Assembly (NCBI RefSeq): GCF_023169945.1 | Contig: NZ_AP025591.1 | Location: 5,390,481-5,454,480 of the forward strand | DNA length: 64,000 bases | From: Anaeromyxobacter oryzae | GTDB taxonomy: Bacteria > Myxococcota > Myxococcia > Myxococcales > Anaeromyxobacteraceae | Reading direction: 5' to 3' | Shown here: positions 1 to 7,779 of the stretch, piece by piece | Layout: every line of letters starts with the position of its first letter | Position numbering within the stretch: position 1 is the stretch's first letter | Notes under the pieces: generated by a model | Told to the model about the DNA's origin: nothing | The model's input: the letters and a program-made list of their open reading frames with translations, nothing else | The model's database searches: none | Position numbers and translations under genes: made by a program

Positions 1-1237
1 CCGGCGGCGATGTCACGAGCGCTCCAGCACCGGCGTCGCGACCGGGCGGTCTCGCCGGCGCGGCTGCGGGGGGGTCGCCGATCTCGCGCGGCAGGTCGGT
101 GCGGTCGAGCGCGGGCCCCTGGGCGACCGTGGCGGCGTACTCGAGCGCGTTCTCGAGCTCCCGGACGTTGCCGGGCCACTCGTGGGCGATGAGCGCGCGC
201 CTCGCCGCCGGGGACAGCCGCAGGGTGCGCCCCATGCGCTGCCCGATCTGGGCGAGCAGGTAGCGCGCGAGCGGCTCGATGTCCTCGCGCCGCGCGCGGA
301 GCGGCGGGATCTCGATCGGGAAGACGCGCAGCCGGTACAGGAGATCCTCCCGGAAGCGCCCCTCCTCCACGGCTCGTCGGAGATCGCGGTGCGTGGCGGC
401 GATGACGCGGACGTTCGCGGCGATCGTCCGGCTCTCGCCGACGCGCTCGAAGGTGCGGTCCTGCAGGACGCGGAGCAGCTTCGCCTGAAGGTGCAGGGGC
501 AGGTCGCCCACCTCGTCGAGGAAGAGCGTCCCGCCGGCGGCCAGCTCGAAGCGCCCGACGCGGTCGCGCACCGCGCCGGTGAAGGCGCCGCGCACGTGGC
601 CGAAGAGCTCGCTCTCGAGCAGCGCGTCCGGGAGCGCGGCGCAGTTGACGGAGACGAGCGGCCCGTCGCGCCGGAGGGAGTTCGCGTGTAGCGCCCGCGC
701 GATCACGCCCTTGCCGACGCCGCTCTCCCCCGTCACGAGCACCGAGACGTCGGAGTGCTGCAGCCGCTCGACCAGCCGGAGCACCTCCATCATCGGCCGG
801 GAGCGCGCGACGAGGCCGGCGAACGAGGTGGGCACGCCGGCGGAGGCGACCTCCTCCTCGTCGGCGGGCCGGAGCACGACGAGGTAGGCCGCCTCGGGAT
901 CGCAGGCGCCGGAGACGTGGAGGAGCGGCGCCGCCGAGACCGAGACCAGCCGCGCTCCCTCCGGCTCCGTCTTGAGCCAGGCGCGCCAGCCCTCGCGCCG
1001 CTCGCCGGCGGCGAGCGCCTCGCGGATCGATCCCGCGGCGCCGAACAGCTCGGAGCCGAGCAGCGCCTCCGCTGCCGCCCCCTCGTAACGGCTCGTCGCG
1101 CCGTCGCCGAGCAGCCCGTCGAGCTTCGGCGAGAGGTGGCGGATGTCGAACTGCGCGTCGAGCGCCAGGCACACGCGGCCGAGGGACGCAAACGCGGCCG
1201 TCACCGCCTCGAAGGCCTCTCGGCTCGCGCTCGTCAT
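1..1237 (-). CDS. sigma-54-dependent transcriptional activator (NtrC family), cut by window edge
   Basis: The reading frame is open from an ATG at 1237 to base 1, so the C-terminus, where a Fis-type DNA-binding domain is expected, lies outside the window. About 412 residues are visible. Residues 1-130 resemble a PAS-type sensory domain. An AAA+ domain follows, with Walker A GESGVGKG near residue 170, the sigma-54 contact loop GAFTGA near 217 and Walker B TLFLDE near 237. There is no receiver domain, so the signal is probably sensed directly by the N-terminal domain. It is known for the family that such proteins remodel sigma-54 holoenzyme by ATP hydrolysis. The target genes cannot be told from the sequence; it points away from the hydrolase at 1629. 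Confidence 0.93.
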   Translation of the reverse strand, partial: MTSASREAFEAVTAAFASLGRVCLALDAQFDIRHLSPKLDGLLGDGATSRYEGAAAEALLGSELFGAAGSIREALAAGERREGWRAWLKTEPEGARLVSVSAAPLLHVSGACDPEAAYLVVLRPADEEEVASAGVPTSFAGLVARSRPMMEVLRLVERLQHSDVSVLVTGESGVGKGVIARALHANSLRRDGPLVSVNCAALPDALLESELFGHVRGAFTGAVRDRVGRFELAAGGTLFLDEVGDLPLHLQAKLLRVLQDRTFERVGESRTIAANVRVIAATHRDLRRAVEEGRFREDLLYRLRVFPIEIPPLRARREDIEPLARYLLAQIGQRMGRTLRLSPAARRALIAHEWPGNVRELENALEYAATVAQGPALDRTDLPREIGDPPAAAPARPPGRDAGAGALVTSPP

Positions 1238-1628
1238 CTCTTGGTCCCGCGACCGGTGAGGTGATGTGCGCCGTCGAGGTCGCGTGTCGGGGCGCACGCG
1301 ACGGCTCGGCCCCGGGCTGTCGCCCGCGAGCGCGCGTTCATTCGAGCGGCCGCAACGCTCCAACGTCCGGAGCGCTCGTCTCGTTCCCGGCTGGGCCGGA
1401 TCCCATCCGTCGAGGGTCGCCGAGGCACGCCGGCAGGGCGTCGACCGGGATCCACAGGTGCAGCTCACGCTCCACAAGGCGGCCGCGGCGGTTGCCTGCT
1501 CGGTAAGGGGGATCCCCGCGTCCTGGCGCCCGAGCGCCGATCCGGCGCTCCCCCCATGACGACTCGGGCGGGTGGGTCCGGAGGGCTATCCTCGCGAACG
1601 GAGATCGCGGTTCGGCGCGGAGGAATCC
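1238..1628. other. divergent intergenic region, no gene seen
   Basis: This 391-base stretch separates the minus-strand sigma-54 activator from the plus-strand beta-lactamase-like gene. It must carry divergent promoters, but no convincing -35/-10 or -24/-12 box was found. Short open frames here have no ribosome binding site and no protein-like composition. Confidence 0.4.
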
Positions 1629-2867
1629 ATGGCCGGTTCAGCGACGGAGACGGTGAGACGGCGTGAAGGCACGGAGACGGGAAGTCATGCCGTCGCGGGG
1701 GTTGCCAAGCCAGGCTTCGAGGCCGTGCGGGAAGCGTTCATCGAGAACTTCGAACGCCGCGGCGAGCTGGGAGCGGCCTGCTGCGTCTACTACCGCGGGG
1801 AGAAGGTCGTCGACCTCTGGGGCGGCATCCGGAACAAGGCGACCGGCGAGCCGTGGGAGGCGGACACGATGGCCCTGGTCCACTCCACGACCAAAGGCAT
1901 GGCCGGCCTGGCGATGGCGCTCGCCCATTCGCGGGGATTGCTCGACTACGACGAGCGGGTGAGCACCTACTGGCCGGAGTTCGCGCAGCAGGGCAAGGAA
2001 AGGATCACGGTCCGTCAGCTGCTGTCGCACCAGGCCGGATTGTTCGCCCTGGATGAGCGACCGGTCAGGAGCCTCGTCGCCGATCCCGACCGGCTGGCTG
2101 CCGTCTTGGCCCGGCAGAAGCCGGTCTGGCCGCCAGGCACGCGCCAGGCCTATCACGCGATCACCCTCGGATTCTACGAGAGCGAGCTGCTGCGCCGGGT
2201 CGATCCCGAGCACCGGACCCTGGGCCGGTTCTTCCAGGAGGAGCTCGCGACTCCCCTGGGGCTCGAGTTCTACATCCGGCTGCCGGAGGAGATCCCGGAC
2301 TCCAGGCTGGCGCCGCTTCACCGGTTCGACATGGCGGCCGCGATCTTCGCGCTGCCCGTTCCGTTGGCGCTCGCGGCGATGAACCCGCGGTCACGCTTTC
2401 GCCGGGCGCTGCTGGGATCGGAGCTGCCGGAGCAGAGCGAGCGCGTCTATGCCCGGAACCTGGAGGTGCCTGCCGGGGGAGGCGTCGGGACGGCGCGCGC
2501 CATGGCTCGCGCCTACAGCGTGTTCGCGACCGGCGGAAGGGAGCTTGGATTGCGCGAGGAGACGCTCCGGCAGCTCATGGCGCCCGCGGTCCCGCCGGCT
2601 CGGGGGTTCCGCGATGCGTGCCTGAAGGTGGAGATCCAGTTCTCGCTGGGTTTCGCGAAGCCCGGCCCGACGGATCCCTTCGCTCATCCGAGCTCTTTTG
2701 GACACCCGGGAACGGGGGGGTCATTCGGTCTTGCGGATCCGCATGCCGAGGTCGGCTATGCGTACATCCCCAACCAGATGGGCGCCCACCTGGAGGACCC
2801 GCGAGAGGCGGCGCTGCGCAGGGCGATGTACCGCTCGATCGGCGAGACGAACCCTTATCGTCCGTGA
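1629..2867 (+). CDS. serine hydrolase, class C beta-lactamase / EstB-type esterase family
   Basis: A 412-residue protein of the beta-lactamase-related (PF00144) family. The nucleophile motif STTK is at residues 86-89, with Ser86 the predicted acylated residue and Lys89 the base. A Gly-rich GHPGTGG segment near the C-terminus replaces the KTG box. Members are carboxylesterases, D-aminopeptidases or lactonases more often than true beta-lactamases. No signal peptide is visible, which argues for a cytoplasmic esterase. The ATG at 1629 is chosen because GAGGA lies just upstream; an upstream in-frame ATG at 1572 lacks such a site. It converges on the HPr-kinase-like gene and the two coding ends overlap by 13 bases. 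Confidence 0.9.
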   Translation: MAGSATETVRRREGTETGSHAVAGVAKPGFEAVREAFIENFERRGELGAACCVYYRGEKVVDLWGGIRNKATGEPWEADTMALVHSTTKGMAGLAMALAHSRGLLDYDERVSTYWPEFAQQGKERITVRQLLSHQAGLFALDERPVRSLVADPDRLAAVLARQKPVWPPGTRQAYHAITLGFYESELLRRVDPEHRTLGRFFQEELATPLGLEFYIRLPEEIPDSRLAPLHRFDMAAAIFALPVPLALAAMNPRSRFRRALLGSELPEQSERVYARNLEVPAGGGVGTARAMARAYSVFATGGRELGLREETLRQLMAPAVPPARGFRDACLKVEIQFSLGFAKPGPTDPFAHPSSFGHPGTGGSFGLADPHAEVGYAYIPNQMGAHLEDPREAALRRAMYRSIGETNPYRP

Positions 2868-3817
2868 GCACATCGCCGGGCTCGACCTGCGGCCGCGAGC
2901 AGCCGACGCGCACACGCCGCAGGCGCGCTCAGCACGTCTCCGCCCAGTCGCACGCGCACGGTGCGCGCGCCGTCCGCGACCGCCCGCAGCACCGCGAGGT
3001 GCTCCGCCACCTCGGGCATCCCGTCCGCGACCAGCAGCGCGCCGGACTCGAGGAGCGCGCCGAACGCCTCGGCACTCCCCGCCGGCTCCACCTGCGTCTC
3101 GTCGTCGGCGGTGATCTCCGGGAGGAGCAGCAGGTCCGGTGACCGCATCGCGCCGGACGGATGTGCACCGAGCGCCGCGCGCGCGTCGAGCGGTCGCTTC
3201 CCCTCGCGGCCGGGCGCGCCCAGGTGAGGCGCGAGCGCCGGGAACGCCGCCGCCGTGCGCGCGCCGACGTGGAACGGGCGCGGGAAGCCGACCACGCGCA
3301 GGGGCCCGCCGCGGCGCGTGAGCAGCACCGCGTCGTCGCCGAGGGGCGTGAGACCCGCCGCGGCGAGCGCGAGGGCGAGCGTCGTCTTGCCGGCCCCGGA
3401 GGTCCCCACCACGAGCACCCGCGGCCCGTCGCCCCCCTCGAGGGCGGCCGCGTGCAGGTGGAAGAGCCCGTGGTGCCGGAGCGCGACCACGACCGCCACG
3501 AGGACCGCGAGCTCCGAGACGCCATCGGTGGTCGGGCCGGCGACCTCGATGCGCCGACCGTCGGCGGCGACGGTGAGGACGCTGGCGCCGTCCCGCACCC
3601 GGAACGAGCCGTGGCGAACCGAGCAGCGGAGCGTCTCGTGGAAGAAGCTCGGCACTGCCCCCGGGTCCTGCGGCGGGAGCGGATCCGGCGCCACGGCGAG
3701 CACCAGCGCGGGTGGGCCCGGGCTTGCCGGCGGGAACCCGCCCAGCAGCGCGCCGGCCGCGAGCGCCGCGTCGACCTCGACCTTCACGCCGCCGACGTCG
3801 AACGCCGGCGGGCTCAT
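2855..3817 (-). CDS. HPr kinase-related P-loop kinase, last gene of RiPP-like operon
   Basis: A 320-residue protein with a P-loop GTSGAGKTT at residues 138-146, a preceding HLHAAAL stretch with His122 and a GDDAVLL motif at 160-166. These match the core of the HPr kinase/phosphorylase fold, where the P-loop binds ATP and the downstream Asp pair helps catalysis. It lacks the N-terminal domain of true HprK. Its ATG overlaps the stop of the nucleotidyltransferase gene (ATGA), so translation is coupled. Related kinases in paeninodin-type lasso clusters phosphorylate the C-terminal Ser of the precursor. By analogy the substrate here may be the 63-residue peptide at 7574-7765, whose penultimate residue is Ser. 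That is an inference. Confidence 0.87.
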   Translation of the reverse strand: MSPPAFDVGGVKVEVDAALAAGALLGGFPPASPGPPALVLAVAPDPLPPQDPGAVPSFFHETLRCSVRHGSFRVRDGASVLTVAADGRRIEVAGPTTDGVSELAVLVAVVVALRHHGLFHLHAAALEGGDGPRVLVVGTSGAGKTTLALALAAAGLTPLGDDAVLLTRRGGPLRVVGFPRPFHVGARTAAAFPALAPHLGAPGREGKRPLDARAALGAHPSGAMRSPDLLLLPEITADDETQVEPAGSAEAFGALLESGALLVADGMPEVAEHLAVLRAVADGARTVRVRLGGDVLSAPAACARRLLAAAGRARRCAHGR

Positions 3818-4866
3818 CGGCCGACCACCAGCCGCAGCGCGGCGCGGAGCGGGCGCCACGCCCACAGGACGGGGAGCCAGGGGGACCGCTCCGCGACCCG
3901 GTACCGCGCGGCGAGGTACGGGCGCGCCGGGAAGAACAGCCGGAGGAGCTCGCCGCCGCGGCGCGCCTCGGCCATCGCGGCGGCGACGGACCGGGCTCGC
4001 GCGGAAACGGAGGCGGCGCGGCCCGGCATCGGGGCGTGGCCGGCGCGGGCGGCTGCGACGAGCGCGAGCGACTCCGCCACCTCCGGCCCGGGGTGGAGTC
4101 GCTCCGCCCGGCCCGGGTCCGCGCCAGCCGCGATCAGCACCGCGACGTCCGCCACGTGGCGCGGCACGAACCGGGGCTCCGCGCGGTGCGCGCCGAGCAC
4201 ATGCGTGCAGGCGATGCCGAGCAGATCGTCCAGCGAGGGGACGCGCAGCGCGGACCCGCGCCAGCGGACCTCGACCGAACGCGCGAGCACGTCCTCGGCG
4301 TCGGCGCGACGCCCGCGCACTCCGGGCACGGCGACGTGGAGCTCGCACGAGATCCCGCCTTGGGTCCGAAGCGGCGCGAGGTGGTGGTGCCCGGGCCGCG
4401 GAGCGGCAGGGCGCCCGTCCAGCGCCGGCAGCGCGTACGGATCGCTGGCGCAGCCGGCCGCCTGCAGCACCTCGGCGGCGCGCGCGGCGTCGGCGGGGGG
4501 GACGAGGAGGTCGAGATCGCCCACGTGGCGCGCGCCGATGGCGGGGTAGTGCGCGGCGACGAGCGCCGTACCCTTGAGCGCGACCGATGGGATCCTCGCC
4601 TCCTCGAGCGCGCGCTGGAGCCGGACCGCCTCCGCCACGAGGAGGGTGTTCTTCGCCGCCGCGTTCTCGGCGTCGCCGCGCAGGGCGGCCCCCGCCGCGC
4701 CGAGGCGACCCAGCGCGTCCGCCGCGAGCAGCGCGTGGGCGCAGGTCTCCGAGACCGCGAACGACCGCGCCAGCTCGAGGACCCGGAGCGGGGCGACGTC
4801 GGCCGCGCGCGCGGCGAGCCCCGCGAGCGCCGGGCGCGGCCCGGCGACCGCGAGCAGGCACTCCAC
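3814..4866 (-). CDS. nucleotidyltransferase family protein (PF14907-like)
   Basis: About 350 residues if the GTG at 4866 is the start. An ALKGT segment (Lys98, Gly99) is followed by GARHVGDLDLLV at 111-122, in which Arg113 and the GDLDL aspartates Asp117 and Asp119 form the metal-binding signature of this uncharacterised nucleotidyltransferase family. Such genes recur beside PqqD-like proteins and HprK-related kinases and in several lasso clusters, where they are tailoring enzymes of unknown chemistry. The gene begins about 35 bases after the protease-PqqD gene and overlaps the kinase start by 4 bases. The open frame extends far upstream against the operon's other frames, so the exact start is uncertain. 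Confidence 0.83.
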   Translation of the reverse strand: MECLLAVAGPRPALAGLAARAADVAPLRVLELARSFAVSETCAHALLAADALGRLGAAGAALRGDAENAAAKNTLLVAEAVRLQRALEEARIPSVALKGTALVAAHYPAIGARHVGDLDLLVPPADAARAAEVLQAAGCASDPYALPALDGRPAAPRPGHHHLAPLRTQGGISCELHVAVPGVRGRRADAEDVLARSVEVRWRGSALRVPSLDDLLGIACTHVLGAHRAEPRFVPRHVADVAVLIAAGADPGRAERLHPGPEVAESLALVAAARAGHAPMPGRAASVSARARSVAAAMAEARRGGELLRLFFPARPYLAARYRVAERSPWLPVLWAWRPLRAALRLVVGR

Positions 4867-4901
4867 GACGAGCGCCCGGTCTGTCCGCGCGCGCCCCAGG
4901 C

Positions 4902-5636
4902 TCAGCCCTCGCCCGCGAGCAGCCGCTCGGCGCGCAGTGCCTCGAGGAGCGCGCCGACGTCCGCCCGTGCTCGCGCCTCCGCGACTCCGTCGAACCGCCG
5001 GACGATCTCGCGCGCGAGCGCGTCCGGCTCGCGCACGCCCTGCTCGAGCTGCTTCCAGACCACGACGCCGGTCCGGTTGAGCGCGTAGTAGAACTTCGTC
5101 CCGAGGTGCAGCAGCACGCCGGTGCCATCCTGCAGCTCGGTCAGGATCACGTCGGGGTGGGACGTCGGCTCGGCCATGCGGCGCTCCTCGAGGCTGCCCG
5201 TCGGCGGGCGCGGGAAGACGAATGCGACGGTGAAGCATGCACGCGGATCCTCTGCCTCGCCGAGCGGCACGCCGTCCTGCTCGAGCCAGGCGTGCGCGAC
5301 GAGGTCGCCGCCCGCGGCCCGCACCCCGATGACGAACCGCACCGGCGCGCCGGCGTCCCGGAGCGCGGCCCACCCGGTGAGCGCACGCCAGAGGCAGCTC
5401 ACCGGCCACCTTCGGAGCAGGTCGAGGACGCGGCGGGGGAGGGCGGGATCTCCTGCAGGTCCACCTCCGGCTGCGCTGCCGTCGAGCGCCTCGAGCAGGT
5501 TGGGGAGGTGCCGCCGGCGGAGGAGGGCGCCGAGCACCACGCGGAGCGCCGCGGCCCTCGCGCGGATCTGCCAGGACGGCCCGGGCCCGGTCGAGGCCAG
5601 GCCCAGCGTGGCCGCCCGCGCGAGCGCCCCGAGCAT
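4902..5636 (-). CDS. lasso B2-type transglutaminase-like protease fused to PqqD-like RRE domain
   Basis: One uninterrupted 244-residue frame carries two RiPP domains. Residues about 70-135 match the lasso-peptide B2 leader protease: Cys81 in a VSCLWRALT segment, His115 in VAHAWLEQDG and Asp121 form the expected Cys-His-Asp triad. Residues about 160-240 are a PqqD-like domain (TKFYYALNRTGVVVWKQL), the fold that binds leader peptides. In fused lasso B proteins the recognition domain usually comes first; here the order is reversed. ATG codon 154 at 5177 is preceded by GAGGAG, so a free 91-residue PqqD protein could also be made. The start at 5636 overlaps the radical SAM stop (TGATG). Confidence 0.88.
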   Translation of the reverse strand: MLGALARAATLGLASTGPGPSWQIRARAAALRVVLGALLRRRHLPNLLEALDGSAAGGGPAGDPALPRRVLDLLRRWPVSCLWRALTGWAALRDAGAPVRFVIGVRAAGGDLVAHAWLEQDGVPLGEAEDPRACFTVAFVFPRPPTGSLEERRMAEPTSHPDVILTELQDGTGVLLHLGTKFYYALNRTGVVVWKQLEQGVREPDALAREIVRRFDGVAEARARADVGALLEALRAERLLAGEG

Positions 5637-6649
5637 CACCGCCGCCCCCCGCCCGCGCCTTGCGCGCGCGGGCCGGCGCTCCCGCCGTCCACCCAGTGCG
5701 GCCGGCCATGGACGCGCGCGCACCAGTTGCACTGGAGGGCGTCCCACCCCCTCGCGCCCGCTGCGCAGGTATCGAGCCGCTCGCGTTCCAGGCGGTGGAC
5801 GCGCTCGAGCAGGAGCCGGTGCGCCTCGCGCAGCGGCGTGGAGGCGAGGTCCGCGACGACGTCCTCGTCGCCGCCCGGCGCGCCGGCGAGCTGACAGCAC
5901 AGGGTCAGCCGGCCGTGCGGATCGACGTGCAGGACCTCCGATCGCCACGGCGCGCAGACGTGGAACGGCTGCGGGCGCTGGAATCCCTCGGGCGCCCGGA
6001 CCGGGATCGCGAGGACCTCGGCGAGCCGCTCGACGCGATCCCGCACCGCCGCCCAGCCCTCCCGGGACTGCCAGAGCTCCACGTCGGCCGGCGTCCCCGT
6101 GGGCATCGCGAGATTGAACGAGACGCTCGCCGCGCCCAGGGTGGCCGCCTCCAGCGCGAGCGCCTCCACCTCGGCGGCGTTCCCGGCGTGCACCGTCATC
6201 TGGACGTTGAACCGGACCTCCCGCGCCCGCAGCGCCAGCGCGGCGGCGAGGACGGCCCGGTGGCTGCCGTCGCCGCGGATCCGGTCGTGCACCGCGGCCG
6301 TCGCGCCGTCGAGCGAGAGATCGACGGCGGTGAGCGCGGCGCGGCGGCGGGGATCGCCCTCGAGCAGCGCGAGGAGGCGGTCCAGCTCGCGGCCGCTCGT
6401 GACGAGGTGCCACCCGAGTCCGCGCCGGACGGCAGCGTCCACGACGGCGGCGAGGTCGGGGTGCAGGAGCGGCTCGCCCCCCGTGAAGCTGGCGTGCTCC
6501 ACCCGGTGGAGCGCGACCGCCTCGTCGAGCACGCGCTCGACCAGCGCGGCGGGCAGGTCCGCCGGGGGACGCCCTGGGTCGCGCAGGCAGTGCAGGCACT
6601 GCAGCGAGCACCGCTCGGTGACGTGGAAGGCGACCCAGGCGGTGGGCAT
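5636..6649 (-). CDS. radical SAM protein with SPASM-like C-terminus
   Basis: A 337-residue protein with the radical SAM cluster motif CSLQCLHC (Cys14, Cys18, Cys21), a SAM-binding FTGGEPLLHP segment and an LSLDGA strand typical of peptide-modifying members. A C-terminal set of cysteines (HVCAPWRSE, LTLCCQL, CNWC) fits an auxiliary [4Fe-4S] SPASM or twitch domain. The family does thioether, C-C, epimerisation and related chemistry on peptides; which applies here cannot be read from sequence. It starts 6 bases after the beta-propeller gene stop and overlaps the next gene by one base. The obvious candidate substrate is the small peptide encoded one gene upstream. Confidence 0.92.
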   Translation of the reverse strand: MPTAWVAFHVTERCSLQCLHCLRDPGRPPADLPAALVERVLDEAVALHRVEHASFTGGEPLLHPDLAAVVDAAVRRGLGWHLVTSGRELDRLLALLEGDPRRRAALTAVDLSLDGATAAVHDRIRGDGSHRAVLAAALALRAREVRFNVQMTVHAGNAAEVEALALEAATLGAASVSFNLAMPTGTPADVELWQSREGWAAVRDRVERLAEVLAIPVRAPEGFQRPQPFHVCAPWRSEVLHVDPHGRLTLCCQLAGAPGGDEDVVADLASTPLREAHRLLLERVHRLERERLDTCAAGARGWDALQCNWCARVHGRPHWVDGGSAGPRAQGAGGGRR

Positions 6650-6655
6650 CGCGTC

Positions 6656-7570
6656 CTACGGCGACAGCGCGAAGGCGGGCGCGCCGTCCGACGCGCCGTC
6701 GGCGGTGAGGAGGGCCGCGCCCGAGCCGTCGAGCGAGGCGAGGACGATGTCGGCGTGGCCGTCGCGGAAGGACCGGAGGGCCAGGTGCGCGCCGTCGGGC
6801 GACACCGCGGGCTCGGAGTCGTCGAGGCTGGACACGGGCACGGCCTCGCCGGTGGCGAGGTCGAACCGGACCACCTCGGTGAGCGTGGAGCCCGAGATCG
6901 TGCGGGCGAACAGGAGGGCCGCGCCGTCCGCGGTCACGGCCGGCTTGCCCACGATGCGGGAGGCGGTCGTGACCTGGGTCGCGTCGCCGCCCGTCGCCGC
7001 GACCTTCCAGACCTCGTAGGACCCGCTCCGCGTGGACACGAAGTAGATCGTGCGCCCGTCGGGCGCCCAGGTCGGCCCGCCGTCGTCCGCGCCGTGCGGC
7101 GCGAGGGCCAGCGGCGTGCCGCCGCCGGCCGGGACGACGAAGACGTCGGAGGTGGTCGCTCCGGCGGCGCGGCCCTCGAACGCGAGCGATGCGCCATCCG
7201 GCGAGAACGCCGGCGCCGTCGCGGAGGCGAGATCGCCGGTGGCGATGGGCGCGTCGGTGCCGGTAAGGAGGTCGTGGGCACGCAGGTGGAGCTTGCCGCC
7301 GCGCTCGCTCGCGAAGGCCAGCGTCGAGCCGGCCCAGGTCGGGAAGAGGTCCGCCGCCGGATCGTGCGTCACCTGGGCGAGGCAGGTGCCGTCGATGCGC
7401 ATCCGCCAGACCTCGTAGTCGCCGGTCCGCCGCGAGACGAAGGCGAGCCAGGGAGCGCCGTCGGTGCTCACCGCGCAGGGGTCCGGCGGCGGGTCACGCG
7501 GCGGCACCGCGGCGGGGCCACCGCAGGCGGAGGATGCCACCACGGCGAGCGCGAGGGCGGCGCGGCGCAC
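6656..7570 (-). CDS. TolB/PD40-type beta-propeller lipoprotein
   Basis: A 304-residue protein starting at GTG 7570, three bases after the stop of the precursor-like peptide gene. The N-terminus (MRRAALALAVVASSACGG) is a lipoprotein signal with Cys16 in the lipobox. The rest consists of repeats of the PD40 kind, for example YEVWRMRIDG..QVTHDPAADLFPTWA and FSPDGASLAFEG, which build a TolB-like beta-propeller in the periplasm or on the outer membrane. Such a protein would bind another protein or a peptide rather than act as an enzyme. Its place between peptide and modifying enzymes suggests a role in handling or displaying the product; this is inference. Confidence 0.88.
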   Translation of the reverse strand: MRRAALALAVVASSACGGPAAVPPRDPPPDPCAVSTDGAPWLAFVSRRTGDYEVWRMRIDGTCLAQVTHDPAADLFPTWAGSTLAFASERGGKLHLRAHDLLTGTDAPIATGDLASATAPAFSPDGASLAFEGRAAGATTSDVFVVPAGGGTPLALAPHGADDGGPTWAPDGRTIYFVSTRSGSYEVWKVAATGGDATQVTTASRIVGKPAVTADGAALLFARTISGSTLTEVVRFDLATGEAVPVSSLDDSEPAVSPDGAHLALRSFRDGHADIVLASLDGSGAALLTADGASDGAPAFALSP

Positions 7571-7573
7571 GGG

Positions 7574-7765
7574 CTAGCCGCTCCCGACCAGCCCGCCCCT
7601 GGGGTCCGGGCCGGCGCCGCTGCCGCTGAACAGGGTGGCGCGCGAGACGGAGCGCTTCTTCACGATGCGCGGGGGCTCGTACGCGGGGCGCGTGGGCTGC
7701 GCCGGGGAATCGAGGCCGGAGGCGGTCTCCGGCGTGTCGTTCGGCTGAGGCTCGATCGTCTTCAT
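7574..7765 (-). CDS. 63-residue lasso-type leader peptide, putative RiPP precursor
   Basis: A 63-residue protein without signal peptide or membrane segment. The N-terminal 28 residues are Pro/Thr/Glu-rich. A YxxPxI element (Tyr29, Pro32, Ile34) followed ten residues later by Thr44 matches the leader motif read by lasso-type PqqD/B1 domains. The C-terminal part, FSGSGAGPDPRGGLVGSG, is small-residue rich. If Thr44 is position -2, the core would be these 18 residues, with Asp54 as core residue 9 and Ser62 next to last. The gene begins 14 bases after the giant lipoprotein stop and ends 3 bases before the beta-propeller start, so it lies inside the operon. No lasso cyclase is encoded nearby, so the final structure is unknown. 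Confidence 0.78.
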   Translation of the reverse strand: MKTIEPQPNDTPETASGLDSPAQPTRPAYEPPRIVKKRSVSRATLFSGSGAGPDPRGGLVGSG

Positions 7766-7779
7766 GTCGGCTCCGCGGA

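Noticed and set aside
2855-5128. A single 757-residue minus-strand open frame running through the kinase gene and upstream
   Set aside because: The protein-like part begins at ATG 3817, which overlaps the nucleotidyltransferase stop. Upstream of it the same frame is antisense-like and shadows the nucleotidyltransferase and PqqD genes.
7574-7765. A classical lasso peptide with a macrolactam ring
   Set aside because: The leader and a possible Asp at core position 9 fit, but no asparagine-synthetase-like cyclase is encoded in the operon and core residue 1 would be Phe. Only the lasso-like enzyme set is claimed.
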